A DNA stretch of 49,125 nt. Source: SAR86 cluster bacterium AG-447-A08 (GTDB lineage Bacteria; Pseudomonadota; Gammaproteobacteria; Magnimaribacterales; Magnimaribacteraceae). The stretch spans positions 1-49,125 of the forward strand of contig QCQA01000009.1 in assembly GCA_003212335.1 (NCBI GenBank), in the 5' to 3' direction. The position numbers and the translations under genes were made by a program. Below are positions 25,407 to 33,445 of this stretch, in pieces; positions within the stretch are counted from its first letter, which is position 1; each line of letters opens with the position of its first letter. A model generated the notes under the pieces. That model was given only the letters and a program-made list of their open reading frames with translations. It was not told where the DNA came from and made no database searches.

Positions 25407-26524
25407 TATAAAGCCTTGGTTTTGATTTGATTTTTAGACCTCTCTTTTCGGCGTGTTCTATCATTAACTTGGCCAACTAGTTGTCCGCAGGCGGCCATAA
25501 TATCGTCACCTCTAGTAGATCTGATTGTTGTCACATACCCCCTGTCCTGAAGGAAAGCTTGGAATCGCTTCACTCTATTTCCAGAAGGCTTGAGATAATT
25601 TGATCCTTCGAATGCATTGAATGGAATCAAGTTGATTTTACTTGGTAGTTGTTTAAGCAATTCGCTAAGCTCCTCAGCATGATCAAGCCCATCATTTATA
25701 CCATCTATTAATATGTATTCGATTGTCGTAACTCTTTTATCATCACAAGAGTCCACGTAGCGTTTTACTGAATCCAATAACTCTTGAATAGGGTATTTCT
25801 TATTAATAGGAACTAATTCATCTCTTAATTTGTCATTTGGTGCATGCAAGGAAATCGTTAGTGCTATATCAGTTACTTTACTTAGCTCATCAATCTTAGG
25901 AACTATGCCCGAAGTGCTTAAAGTCACTTTTCTTTTAGATAAACCATAGGCATTGTCGTCAGTCATAATATTCATCGCCCCAACTACTGGCTCAAAATTT
26001 AACAAAGGCTCTCCCATACCCATCATCACTACATTGGTAATATGTCTTGAATTGGGCTCTCTTGGTAATCCAAATGAATTAGCTGCAACCCACACCTGCC
26101 CTATAATCTCATCAAGACCAAGGTTTCTAGAAAATCCCTGTTTTCCTGTCGCACAAAAACTGCAATCTACGGCACAACCAACTTGCGATGAAACACACAA
26201 AGTTGATCTGTTTTTCTCTGGTATTAGTACCATTTCAATTAGATCTTTTTCGCCTACCTTAATAACCCATTTTTTTGTACCGTCTTTAGAGGTTTTTTCA
26301 TACACCACCTCAGGCACTCTTATCTCACATTTGGCCATGAGTTTTTCCCGAAGGTTTTTAGAAAGGTCAGTCATTTGAGAAATGTCTGAAACTCCCCTTT
26401 GGTGAATCCATTTTATGATTTGAGTGGCCCTAAAAGGTTTTTCATCAATAGAAACAAAAAAATCTTCTAGAGCTTTTTTATTAAGCCCCATAAGATTAAT
26501 TTTTTCTTTAAATTTTGTTTCCAT
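25406..26524 (-). CDS. rlmN: Dual-specificity 23S rRNA/tRNA adenine-C2 methyltransferase RlmN
   Basis: Radical SAM methyltransferase that modifies A2503 of 23S rRNA and A37 of some tRNAs. The iron-sulfur motif CX3CX2C is in VGCAVDCSFCATGKQGF, and the two mechanistic cysteines are the one in the C-terminal DIMAACGQL and the one in the CxxxCxxC-distal region. MGMGEPLLN and STSGIVP are also typical. ATG at 26524 (METKFKEK) is preferred to a TTG at 26548 in the same frame, because the latter would overlap the upstream transporter stop. It lies between transporter and monooxygenase genes, unlike its usual pilF/ispG neighbourhood. Confidence 0.94.
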   Translation of the reverse strand: METKFKEKINLMGLNKKALEDFFVSIDEKPFRATQIIKWIHQRGVSDISQMTDLSKNLREKLMAKCEIRVPEVVYEKTSKDGTKKWVIKVGEKDLIEMVLIPEKNRSTLCVSSQVGCAVDCSFCATGKQGFSRNLGLDEIIGQVWVAANSFGLPREPNSRHITNVVMMGMGEPLLNFEPVVGAMNIMTDDNAYGLSKRKVTLSTSGIVPKIDELSKVTDIALTISLHAPNDKLRDELVPINKKYPIQELLDSVKRYVDSCDDKRVTTIEYILIDGINDGLDHAEELSELLKQLPSKINLIPFNAFEGSNYLKPSGNRVKRFQAFLQDRGYVTTIRSTRGDDIMAACGQLVGQVNDRTRRKERSKNQIKTKAL

Positions 26525-26534
26525 GAGCAATATA

Positions 26535-27758
26535 TTATTCAAGTACAAGCTTCTGTTTCTTTCTAATATATAGAGTAAACAAGAAGAGTATGAAAAGATT
26601 TATAACGCCTGAAATACCAGCAAAAGTAAAAGCCCAAATGTAGTCACCGTAAATATCAAAGAAATAACCGCCTAAAAAACCACCCAGACCCATGCCAATC
26701 CAACCAAAAAAGGATGTCAGGCTCATTGCCCTGGCTCCATACTTGGCAGAAACCATAATCCTTGTACAAACCAGAATGCTCGACATAACTCCAGAATAGG
26801 TAAAACCAAATAATGCCGCGATTAGGTAAATGGCAGATGGAGAAAGTAGATGAGGAAACCATACAACAAAAACTGTTTGGCCCAAGGACATCAAAATATA
26901 ACCGGGCAGAGCACCTATATAGTCTCCTAACATGCCTCCAAAAATTCGACCAAATGCGCCGCAAAACATCAATAGCATTAATGCGGATGTTGCAAACTCC
27001 ATTGAAAAGCCTTTATCAGTAAGTAACGGCACCAAGTGCATTATCGGTATTGACATACACACGCAACAAAAAATTACCGCAAAACTAATCCATGCAACTA
27101 CTTCTTTCTCAGATAGAGGAAAATCTGTATCTTCCTGAACAGTATCAGTTCTTGCACTAATTCTCCAAGGGGATTCCTGTATTAAAAAGGAAATGGGAAG
27201 GGCTATTAGAATATAGATAATAGCAAGATCAATATATGCCGACTTCCATCCCGAATTTTCAATCAAAATACCACTTAAGTGCGGTATAAACGCTTGCCCG
27301 ATCGCACCTCCTGATGCTGCGAGGCCTAGAGCAAGTCCAGGATTTTCTCTAAACCAAAAGCCAACATTTGCATATAAGGGAGAAAATAAAAGTGCACTCC
27401 CCATGGCACCAAATAAAAAGTAAAGAAGATAGAACTGAATTATTGAGTCTAGACTGCTCAAAGCAAATAGAACTAAACTCATACAGATTGCTCCGATATA
27501 GCCGAACCATTTTGTTCCATATTTATCTGCAACCTGACCCCAAATTACTCCAAAAGCTGCGGAAGCAAAAGATGCAACTGTATAGGCAAAAGAAGTCTGA
27601 CCCCTTGACCAGCCAAACTCCAAAGAAACGGGCTTTAGAAAAACCGAAATTGAAGCCATGGAACCAAAAGCAAGTCCACTTAATACAAATACAACCACAA
27701 CCATTACCCAACCGTAGTTGAGATTTCTATCCTGAAATAAACTCTCAATAGATTTCAT
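26535..27758 (-). CDS. MFS transporter (monocarboxylate/oxalate-formate antiporter-like)
   Basis: 407 residues with 12 predicted helices. Cytoplasmic loop 2-3 reads GQVADKYGTKWFGYIGA and loop 8-9 FGRIFGGMLGDYIGALPG, the MFS pattern; the start NYGWVMVVVVFVLSGLAFGSM and the EFGWSRGQTSFAYTV segment are typical of the MCT/OFA group that carries organic acids. ATG start. First gene of a unit with rlmN and the FAD monooxygenase, so the substrate may be an organic or aromatic acid; that is an inference from position. Confidence 0.85.
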   Translation of the reverse strand: MKSIESLFQDRNLNYGWVMVVVVFVLSGLAFGSMASISVFLKPVSLEFGWSRGQTSFAYTVASFASAAFGVIWGQVADKYGTKWFGYIGAICMSLVLFALSSLDSIIQFYLLYFLFGAMGSALLFSPLYANVGFWFRENPGLALGLAASGGAIGQAFIPHLSGILIENSGWKSAYIDLAIIYILIALPISFLIQESPWRISARTDTVQEDTDFPLSEKEVVAWISFAVIFCCVCMSIPIMHLVPLLTDKGFSMEFATSALMLLMFCGAFGRIFGGMLGDYIGALPGYILMSLGQTVFVVWFPHLLSPSAIYLIAALFGFTYSGVMSSILVCTRIMVSAKYGARAMSLTSFFGWIGMGLGGFLGGYFFDIYGDYIWAFTFAGISGVINLFILFLFTLYIRKKQKLVLE

Positions 27759-27791
27759 ATTGCTTTTATAACCTTATCAAGGAGAGAGGTA

Positions 27792-28511
27792 TTATTTAAT
27801 TTCATCGGCTACCCAACTGATAGACCAATTATGGCCCAATTTATTTCCTTTGTAAGTTTCAGGAAGCCTTATTACTCTACTATTTTCTATTTCAACTTCT
27901 TGCGGATCGAAGTCTAAATCCTTAAATGCTCCATCTAACTCTTTTATTGTTCTCCATTCATAGAAAGAAATATCAGGACTTATAGATACTGGGATTTGAT
28001 AATTACAAATGTTATTAAGCGCTCCCATTCCTTTTAATGGTGCAGCTATCGAATGAGCCTCTAGTGGTATTTCTTTATCCCATTTATCGGTAAAAGCTGC
28101 TACTAAAAGACCACCATAGCTATGACCTAATAAAACAACTTTCTTAAGGTTAGGGTTTTCCGTAAATTTTTTATCTATCAACTTATTCATATAAGTTATA
28201 GATGGACCTGGACAGGCATCGTCATTCCAACGAAAAAATGAAACTAGATTTGCTTCCTTGTTTAATGCCGACAAAGGGTATACCCACTCATACCCTCTGC
28301 TATTGCTGCCATGCACGCCTATTAAAAGAGTTTGCTGGTCTAAAGTGGCCTGTTCCAGATCATGCAAGCCATACGAGAAAGCAATTAAAGATTTACCTGA
28401 CTTAAATACATCATCATCTGCTGCAAAATTATTGAGCGAAGCTACTTTTTGTTCGCTACAGGATACAAATAAACACAGTGATATTAGAAAAGTGATTTTA
28501 TTGAAATTCAT
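27792..28511 (-). CDS. Lipoprotein alpha/beta hydrolase
   Basis: 239 residues. A lipoprotein signal (FLISLCLFVSC, Cys about residue 18) is followed by a hydrolase domain with HGSNSRGYEW (oxyanion loop) and the nucleophile Ser in VVLLGHSYGGLLVAAF; a late His is in GNKLGHNWS. The domain ends early compared with full-length esterases. ATG overlaps the stop of the glycosyltransferase gene (ATGA), so it is co-translated with the mannosyltransferase-like pair. Envelope-located esterase or lipase is the likely class; the substrate is unknown. Confidence 0.78.
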   Translation of the reverse strand: MNFNKITFLISLCLFVSCSEQKVASLNNFAADDDVFKSGKSLIAFSYGLHDLEQATLDQQTLLIGVHGSNSRGYEWVYPLSALNKEANLVSFFRWNDDACPGPSITYMNKLIDKKFTENPNLKKVVLLGHSYGGLLVAAFTDKWDKEIPLEAHSIAAPLKGMGALNNICNYQIPVSISPDISFYEWRTIKELDGAFKDLDFDPQEVEIENSRVIRLPETYKGNKLGHNWSISWVADEIK

Positions 28512-29635
28512 TTATTGCCCTTCCATGTCCAGTTAGAGTTGATGAGGTAATTCACTATTGCAGCAAGCCCTATGCCAATCAAATTGGCCAAAATATCATA
28601 GAATCCGAAAACCAAAAAGAGAGTTAAAAAAGCTGAGTAGTTTATTAATGCAGAGAACCCACTAACTAGATGAAACTTAACAAATTTAACCCTGATTCTG
28701 CTCTGTGTGATTCTTTTACCAAAAGTCCAAAAATTATTTAGTATAAAATTAGAAATCAACGCCGATTCAATAGCAATTAATGGTGCTACCAATTCAGAAA
28801 TTTCATAATATCTTGTAAGAAATAAATAAAGTCCCAAGTTTACAAATACGCCAGAGACTCCAACCAAAGAATATTTCATAAAATCTTCTAGATTCCTAAA
28901 ACCTAATCTTGGTATATTAAGAAGAAATTCAATTTGATCTCTAAATGCTAACTTAGAATCTCCACCCTGCCTTGAAGAAAATTCAATTGGTATTTCTGAT
29001 ATATCTGCGCCTCTCCATGCCAAGTCACATATTAATGAAGACTGGAAACTGTAACCCCTTGTAGAAAGGTAACTAAAATCTAGCTCCTTAAGATAAGAAG
29101 CGCGGATTGCCCTGTAGCCAGATGTACAATCTTTAACTTGAGTTATACCTCCAACATATCTCACAAGTAAATTTCCTACCTTACTCATAAGCAATCTTGA
29201 AAAAGAAAAATCTGGCGTAGTCCCTCCATCTATAAATCGTGAACCTATGACAACATCTTTACCCTCTTCAATATAACTCACGAAATCAGGAATTAACGAG
29301 GCGTCATGTTGCCCATCAGAGTCCATTTGGAAAATTACATCAGCTTTCAGGTCATTTAAAGCAAATTTAAAGCCACGCTTGTAAGCATCCCCTAAACCTT
29401 TCTTTTGTCCAGTAACCAAGTGGATCTTCGAATTTAACGAAATATATCGTTGAACAATAGCTTGTGTTTCGTCTGTAGAATTGTCATCAACTACCAATAT
29501 TGAAAAGGTATGTTTACTTTGATTCTCTTCCTCTTTTAATATCTGTTGAATTATATTTTCTATGTTCTCCTCTTCGTTATAGGTTGGGAGAACAAAACAA
29601 ATTTTAAAATTAGTATTAATTGAGTCTATATCCAC
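28508..29635 (-). CDS. Polyprenol-phosphate glycosyltransferase (DPM1-like GT2) fused to GtrA-type membrane domain
   Basis: Residues 1-235 are a GT2 domain: FVLPTYNEEENIENIIQQI, VVDDNSTDETQAI, the DxD-type QMDSDGQHD, and DCTSGYRAIRASYL, which is characteristic of dolichol/polyprenol-phosphate mannose synthases. Residues 250-375 are a four-helix GtrA-like domain (FMKYSLVGVSGVFVNLGLY and YLINSNWTWKG). It should transfer a sugar from a nucleotide donor to polyprenol phosphate at the inner membrane. The start is GTG at 29635, overlapping the PMT gene end by 10 bases, so donor synthesis and use are coupled. Confidence 0.9.
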   Translation of the reverse strand: MDIDSINTNFKICFVLPTYNEEENIENIIQQILKEEENQSKHTFSILVVDDNSTDETQAIVQRYISLNSKIHLVTGQKKGLGDAYKRGFKFALNDLKADVIFQMDSDGQHDASLIPDFVSYIEEGKDVVIGSRFIDGGTTPDFSFSRLLMSKVGNLLVRYVGGITQVKDCTSGYRAIRASYLKELDFSYLSTRGYSFQSSLICDLAWRGADISEIPIEFSSRQGGDSKLAFRDQIEFLLNIPRLGFRNLEDFMKYSLVGVSGVFVNLGLYLFLTRYYEISELVAPLIAIESALISNFILNNFWTFGKRITQSRIRVKFVKFHLVSGFSALINYSAFLTLFLVFGFYDILANLIGIGLAAIVNYLINSNWTWKGNK

Positions 29636-30969
29636 GTATCAAACCACATCCTTGAATAGAAGCTTTCGCTAGTTATTTCAAGACCTAGCTGCAAAGGTAG
29701 CCAGTATACAGCTGAAACCAGAACAAGGATTAAGGTTAAATAATAAAGTGGCATATTTTCTGATTTTCTTTTATCTGTAAGCCTGTAAAGCAAAAATGCT
29801 AAGGCCATAAAAGAAAAACAAGCTGAAGGCTGATAGTGGTAAATGAAGGTTGATCTAGAAGCTACGGCCCAAGGTAAAAAATTGGCATAAAACCCAATTA
29901 AAATTACACTCATTACATATGTGTCTTGTGTTACCTTTTTTGTGCCATATGATTTTGCAATTTGCTCTATCCATTTAAATGACAAGATGATTACCGCAAT
30001 AAATGCCAGCAAGTTTAGTGCAGGGTTAGGAAATAGGTGTATCGCTGTAAATATTTCAATACTGTCTCCTCCCGATGCAATTATCGATTCAGAATTAAAA
30101 AAATAACCTATAGGTCGTATCATTAGGGGCCAGGTATACCAGGGTGAGCTGTAAGGGTGAGCCTTTTGATCAGTATCACTAAAATGGTAAGCGATCATCT
30201 GAGAATGTTTATCTACAAGGGTGTTTTCATTATGAATAAGCTCAGGTATCCAAAAAATCAAGTAAATAAAAAAAGGGAGAAAGATAAGAGATAAGAATTT
30301 ACTCAAACCCCCTCTTTCATATTCGTCTCTATAATGTAATTCAAGTCTATGAAAAATAAAATATAAGAACGAAAAGCTTATAAGAGCCAACCAAAACCCT
30401 AATCCATTCCACTTAACAGAGAAAGCTGCCCCAAGCATCAAACCTGATAAAAGAAATTGCCCTAGATTGTTATTCTTATTTCCTTTTACAAAGAATAAGA
30501 CTGCAATAAAACCGAAGAGAGTGAAAAACACATTTATCAAACCTAAGCGAGAGTCTACAAGCAGAGATCCATCTAGCATAAAAAAGAGGGCCACCAGTAA
30601 AGCAAAGTGTTTATGGTCAAATAATTCAAGTGCCAACCTGTAACCTACATAAACCAGCACAACTCCAGAAGTTGCTGCTATCCATCTATAAGATAAAGGA
30701 TTCACATCTCCTACCTGAGCTAACGAGAAATTAATAGACTCTGTCCAAGGCAGCAAGTCATAAACATAAATTCCTAATGTCAGAATATAAGATCCAAGTG
30801 GAGGGTGTACTGAGAAAAAGGTCTCTCCACTTAAGTAGTTAAGGGCAAAGACAGGATAAAAGACTTCGTCAAAAACAGGTCCAGGAATAAGTCCTAAATT
30901 ATAAAATCTTAAAATAGACCCTACTAAGAGGATAGATAAGATTTGCCAATGAGTCTTGATCTTAGTCAA
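29626..30969 (-). CDS. PMT-family (GT39) protein mannosyltransferase-like membrane protein
   Basis: About 447 residues, 10-11 transmembrane helices. It has the PMT catalytic acid pair in PGPVFDEVFYPV, HPPLGSYILTLG in loop 1, SVKWNGLGFWLAL, then AHPYSSPWYTWPLMIRPIG and the C-terminal PMT_4TMC-like block LPWAVASRSTFIYHYQPSA. This matches true protein O-mannosyltransferases better than ArnT-type relatives. An in-frame ATG at 30999 lies inside the upstream terminator hairpin; TTG at 30969, with AAGG eight bases before it, is the more credible start. Works with the downstream polyprenol-phosphate sugar synthase. Acceptor proteins are unknown. Confidence 0.85.
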   Translation of the reverse strand: MTKIKTHWQILSILLVGSILRFYNLGLIPGPVFDEVFYPVFALNYLSGETFFSVHPPLGSYILTLGIYVYDLLPWTESINFSLAQVGDVNPLSYRWIAATSGVVLVYVGYRLALELFDHKHFALLVALFFMLDGSLLVDSRLGLINVFFTLFGFIAVLFFVKGNKNNNLGQFLLSGLMLGAAFSVKWNGLGFWLALISFSFLYFIFHRLELHYRDEYERGGLSKFLSLIFLPFFIYLIFWIPELIHNENTLVDKHSQMIAYHFSDTDQKAHPYSSPWYTWPLMIRPIGYFFNSESIIASGGDSIEIFTAIHLFPNPALNLLAFIAVIILSFKWIEQIAKSYGTKKVTQDTYVMSVILIGFYANFLPWAVASRSTFIYHYQPSACFSFMALAFLLYRLTDKRKSENMPLYYLTLILVLVSAVYWLPLQLGLEITSESFYSRMWFDTWI

Positions 30970-30985
30970 TTTACTTACCTTACAC

Positions 30986-31009
30986 AAAAAGCCCTCCATA
31001 AGGAGGGCT
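30986..31009 (-). terminator. Rho-independent terminator after the small exported protein gene
   Basis: On the minus strand, arms AGCCCTCC and GGAGGGCT form an 8-bp GC-rich stem with a 4-base loop, followed by a run of five T. It ends the transcript of the gene at 31025-31447. The ATG at 30999 lies in its loop, which argues against that codon as the PMT start. Confidence 0.88.
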
Positions 31010-31024
31010 GCATTTTAAAAAAAC

Positions 31025-31447
31025 TTAGAATGGATAAAATGTCATCTCTACAGTTTCAGTTTCTAGATTCATTACAGTCTCGCAATAGTTCATATTGCCA
31101 TCTGTTACGTCATCTAATGACCAAAACTTCATTATTGCTCCTTCTCTTCTGAAAACACCTTGCCTAGATCCTGCCTGTCTAACTCCATCATTAAATCCAA
31201 CGCCTCTACCAGAAAAATAGCCTTGATCAGGCAAAGCCGGATTTAAAGTTACATTGTAAGTTAAGAAAACTTTTCCATACCTACCGGCCTCTGAAGAAAC
31301 AGTTATAGTTCCGCCGCCGTCGGTAAGTTCAACTGACGTAATTTTTCCTGATAAAGAAAAGGATTCTCCTTTAGGGTCATGTGCCAATACAGAAAGTGAA
31401 AAAAGTGCTGACAGCATTATGGCTAAGCCATATTTAATAAATTTCAT
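31025..31447 (-). CDS. Small exported protein of unknown function, paralogue A
   Basis: 140 residues with a signal peptide (FIKYGLAIMLSALFSLSVLA, cleavage after LA-H) and a beta-rich mature part: GESFSLSGKITS, GGGTITVSS, RYGKVFLTYNVTL, then GYFSGRGVGFNDG and VFRREGAIMKFWSLDD. The same blocks occur in the gene at 32243-32689 on the other strand (GESF, ITS, YGKVYLTHNFT, EFTGQAR, GSWTRDGTIVTMYSFD), so the two are paralogues, despite low overall identity. I do not recognise the family. Good SD (AAGGAG), own terminator. A periplasmic or extracellular binding role is only a guess. Confidence 0.75.
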   Translation of the reverse strand: MKFIKYGLAIMLSALFSLSVLAHDPKGESFSLSGKITSVELTDGGGTITVSSEAGRYGKVFLTYNVTLNPALPDQGYFSGRGVGFNDGVRQAGSRQGVFRREGAIMKFWSLDDVTDGNMNYCETVMNLETETVEMTFYPF

Positions 31448-31510
31448 AATATTCTCCTTTTTTAAATGAAAAGATATACTGACCTTAACAAAATAATCAT
31501 TGGAGAAGAA

Positions 31511-32119
31511 ATGTTTAAAAAATATATAGCAATTTGTTTAGTCAGTCTCTTTGCAGCCAGTTCAGCTTTAGCAGACGAACCAAAGGTTGCGCATAATTCA
31601 GCTGAATGGCAAATTTGGGCTTATTCGACAGCAGCTCCTGACTTTATCGGAGATTTTGCCACTGTAAAAGGTGCTAACGGTGAAGTGCTAAGAGAGGGAA
31701 CAAATGGTTGGGTTTGCGTTGCATTTAATCCTATGCCAGAAGGAGGCTTCAATACACCTCATGATGCAAATCCTGCATGCGGAGATGCAGCTTCCCTTGC
31801 TTGGGTAGATGCTTATATGAACAACACTATTCCTGACATGGAAAGCGATGGATGGTTGTGGATGTTACATGGCGATACCGGTGTAGATAATTTTAGAGCT
31901 TATTCTGAAGGAGACAGGGAAGGATCAAATCCTATTCACTTTATTGAATCTGGACCACATTTAATGTTACTTCCTAAAGACCCTAAAAGCTTAGATACCC
32001 AAACTACTGATTTTGATACAGGTGCACCTTATGTGATGTTCAAGGGCTCACCATATGTTCATTTGATGATACCTACAGACGGTTATTATGATTATCAGCC
32101 CAGTGCAGAGCCAAAATAG
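31511..32119 (+). CDS. Conserved exported protein of unknown function
   Basis: About 202 residues. The ATG at 31511 follows GGAG and begins a signal peptide (MFKKYIAICLVSLFAASSALA); an upstream in-frame ATG at 31466 would add residues before it and is rejected. The mature part reads GEVLREGTNGWVCVAFNPMP, CGDAASLAWVDAYMNN, WLWMLHGD, SGPHLMLLPKDP and YVMFKGSPYVHLMIP. I recognise this as a widespread exported family without known function. Two cysteines may pair. It lies between the two small paralogues, divergent from one and co-directional with the other, and has its own terminator. Confidence 0.78.
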   Translation: MFKKYIAICLVSLFAASSALADEPKVAHNSAEWQIWAYSTAAPDFIGDFATVKGANGEVLREGTNGWVCVAFNPMPEGGFNTPHDANPACGDAASLAWVDAYMNNTIPDMESDGWLWMLHGDTGVDNFRAYSEGDREGSNPIHFIESGPHLMLLPKDPKSLDTQTTDFDTGAPYVMFKGSPYVHLMIPTDGYYDYQPSAEPK

Positions 32120-32135
32120 CCATTAAAACATAAAT

Positions 32136-32163
32136 AAAAAATAGGCCTCAGGGCCTATTTTTT
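32136..32163 (+). terminator. Rho-independent terminator
   Basis: AT-flanked stem with core ATAGGCC/GGCCTAT and a 4-base loop (TCAG), followed by eight or more T. Terminates the exported protein gene ending at 32119. Confidence 0.92.
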
Positions 32164-32201
32164 TTGTTGTTTATAAATATAGACCGATTAAAGTATGTGC
32201 G

Positions 32202-32219
32202 AGTTAGAGTGAACTAACT
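32202..32219. promoter_or_regulatory. Inverted repeat upstream of paralogue B
   Basis: Arms AGTTAG and CTAACT around a 6-base spacer, 23 bases before the ATG at 32243. Could be an operator or a hairpin in the 5' leader. No protein or RNA family is recognised for it. Confidence 0.35.
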
Positions 32220-32242
32220 TATTAAATCTAAAGGATAATATT

Positions 32243-32689
32243 ATGTTAAAAATTATAAAAAATAAGATCGCAATTGGAGCTCTTGCTTCTTTGTTCGCTG
32301 TGATATCTCTCAATGTGTTCTCGTTCGAAGTTAGCGGAGAAAGCTTTCCAGCCAACTTTAAGATGACATCTTGGACTGCTGGTGAAGGTAAGAGCACAAT
32401 AACTTCTGAAGGAGTAGTGGGAGAAGGCTACGGCAAAGTGTACTTAACACACAATTTCACTGTGAGTGGTGATGATGGAATGTCTGGAGAATTTACAGGA
32501 CAAGCAAGAACTATCAATCAAGATGGTGAGTTGCAATATGCTTCTCTTCAAGGCTCATGGACCAGAGATGGCACTATAGTCACGATGTATTCTTTCGACA
32601 CTCTCAATAATGGGGTCATAAATCATGCTCAAGGTAAAGTTGACCTTTTTGCTGGTACTCTAAAATTTGAAGTATTCGAAGTAAATTAA
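32243..32689 (+). CDS. Small exported protein of unknown function, paralogue B
   Basis: 148 residues with an N-terminal signal (IAIGALASLFAVISLNVFS) and a beta-rich mature part that aligns block by block with the protein at 31025-31447: GESFPANFKMTS, KSTITSEG, GYGKVYLTHNFTV, GEFTGQARTINQDGEL, QGSWTRDGTIVTMYSFD. The aligned glycine, YGKV and R-x-G-x-I positions suggest one fold. SD AAGGA precedes the ATG. It ends in a strong terminator at 32698-32723. Function unknown. Confidence 0.75.
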   Translation: MLKIIKNKIAIGALASLFAVISLNVFSFEVSGESFPANFKMTSWTAGEGKSTITSEGVVGEGYGKVYLTHNFTVSGDDGMSGEFTGQARTINQDGELQYASLQGSWTRDGTIVTMYSFDTLNNGVINHAQGKVDLFAGTLKFEVFEVN

Positions 32690-32697
32690 GTTTGTTT

Positions 32698-32723
32698 AAA
32701 CGGTCGGCTCATGCCGACCGTTT
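32698..32723. terminator. Bidirectional hairpin terminator between convergent genes
   Basis: A perfect 11-bp stem (AAACGGTCGGC / GCCGACCGTTT) with loop TCAT between paralogue B and the SDR gene. It overlaps the SDR stop codon by two bases. Short T runs on both sides suit termination in both directions. Confidence 0.85.
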
Positions 32724-33432
32724 ATCCCTTGAGGATTGAATTTTCTTCGTTAAACATTGGATATTCTTTCTCATCCCAATAAACCTTGCCGGTAGGTCCG
32801 CCTTCTTCGAAACTAGCCAGTAATCTAGCTGTAGGATAAGTGTCTCCAGGGCTCTGAAGGTGAGGCATATCCTTACCCCAAATACTTGTATTAGTTGGAC
32901 CTGGTATGATCATATTAATCAGAATGTCATGGTCTCGGTTTTCTTTAGCTGCAACTCTAGTTGCAGACCATATCCCAGCTTTAGCTGCTGCGTAAGCAGA
33001 GGTTCTTTCTGCATTGGTCTCAGCATTCCTGGATATGGTATTTATAATTCTGCCGTATCCTTGTTGTTGCATTAAAGGAAGTGCATATCGCATTCCATAG
33101 ACCGTCCCAAATAAATGTACCGACACATGATGTTCAAAGGAACCATCTGGAAAACTATCAACTTTATATCCAAAACCCATTCCAGCATTATTGAACAAGA
33201 CATCAACTCGGCCAGTATTGGTATGAGCTGATTTAATAAAATCTTGGACGTGTTCAGGTTTAGAAACGTCTTTTACTTGTGTATGAATTGCATGATCTTT
33301 TAATTCAGTTAGGCCCTCTTCATTTATGTCACATGCAAAAACTATTGCTCCCTCATCAGAGAATTTTTTTGACCAAGCCTTGCCTAATCCGCTAGCGGCG
33401 CCAGTAATTAAAATAGTCTTATCCTTTAGCAT
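32722..33432 (-). CDS. Classical short-chain dehydrogenase/reductase
   Basis: 236 residues. NAD(P)-binding TGAASGLGKAW at residues 10-20, FNNAGMGFG (NNAG), the catalytic Ser in INTISRNAE, and Tyr/Lys in SAYAAAKAG; IIPGPTNT follows as usual. The acid after strand 2 (FACDINEEG) favours NAD+ over NADP+. ATG start, 13 bases downstream of the alpha/beta-hydrolase-fold gene on the same strand. Substrate unknown; it belongs to a run of four small genes at 32722-35269. Confidence 0.9.
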   Translation of the reverse strand: MLKDKTILITGAASGLGKAWSKKFSDEGAIVFACDINEEGLTELKDHAIHTQVKDVSKPEHVQDFIKSAHTNTGRVDVLFNNAGMGFGYKVDSFPDGSFEHHVSVHLFGTVYGMRYALPLMQQQGYGRIINTISRNAETNAERTSAYAAAKAGIWSATRVAAKENRDHDILINMIIPGPTNTSIWGKDMPHLQSPGDTYPTARLLASFEEGGPTGKVYWDEKEYPMFNEENSILKG

Positions 33433-33445
33433 ATCTATGGCACCG

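Noticed and set aside
27368-27721. Long open frame antisense to the MFS gene, and similar ones at 13980-14357, 16403-16771 and 25953-26378
   Set aside because: They lie fully inside well-supported genes on the other strand and show no family signature.
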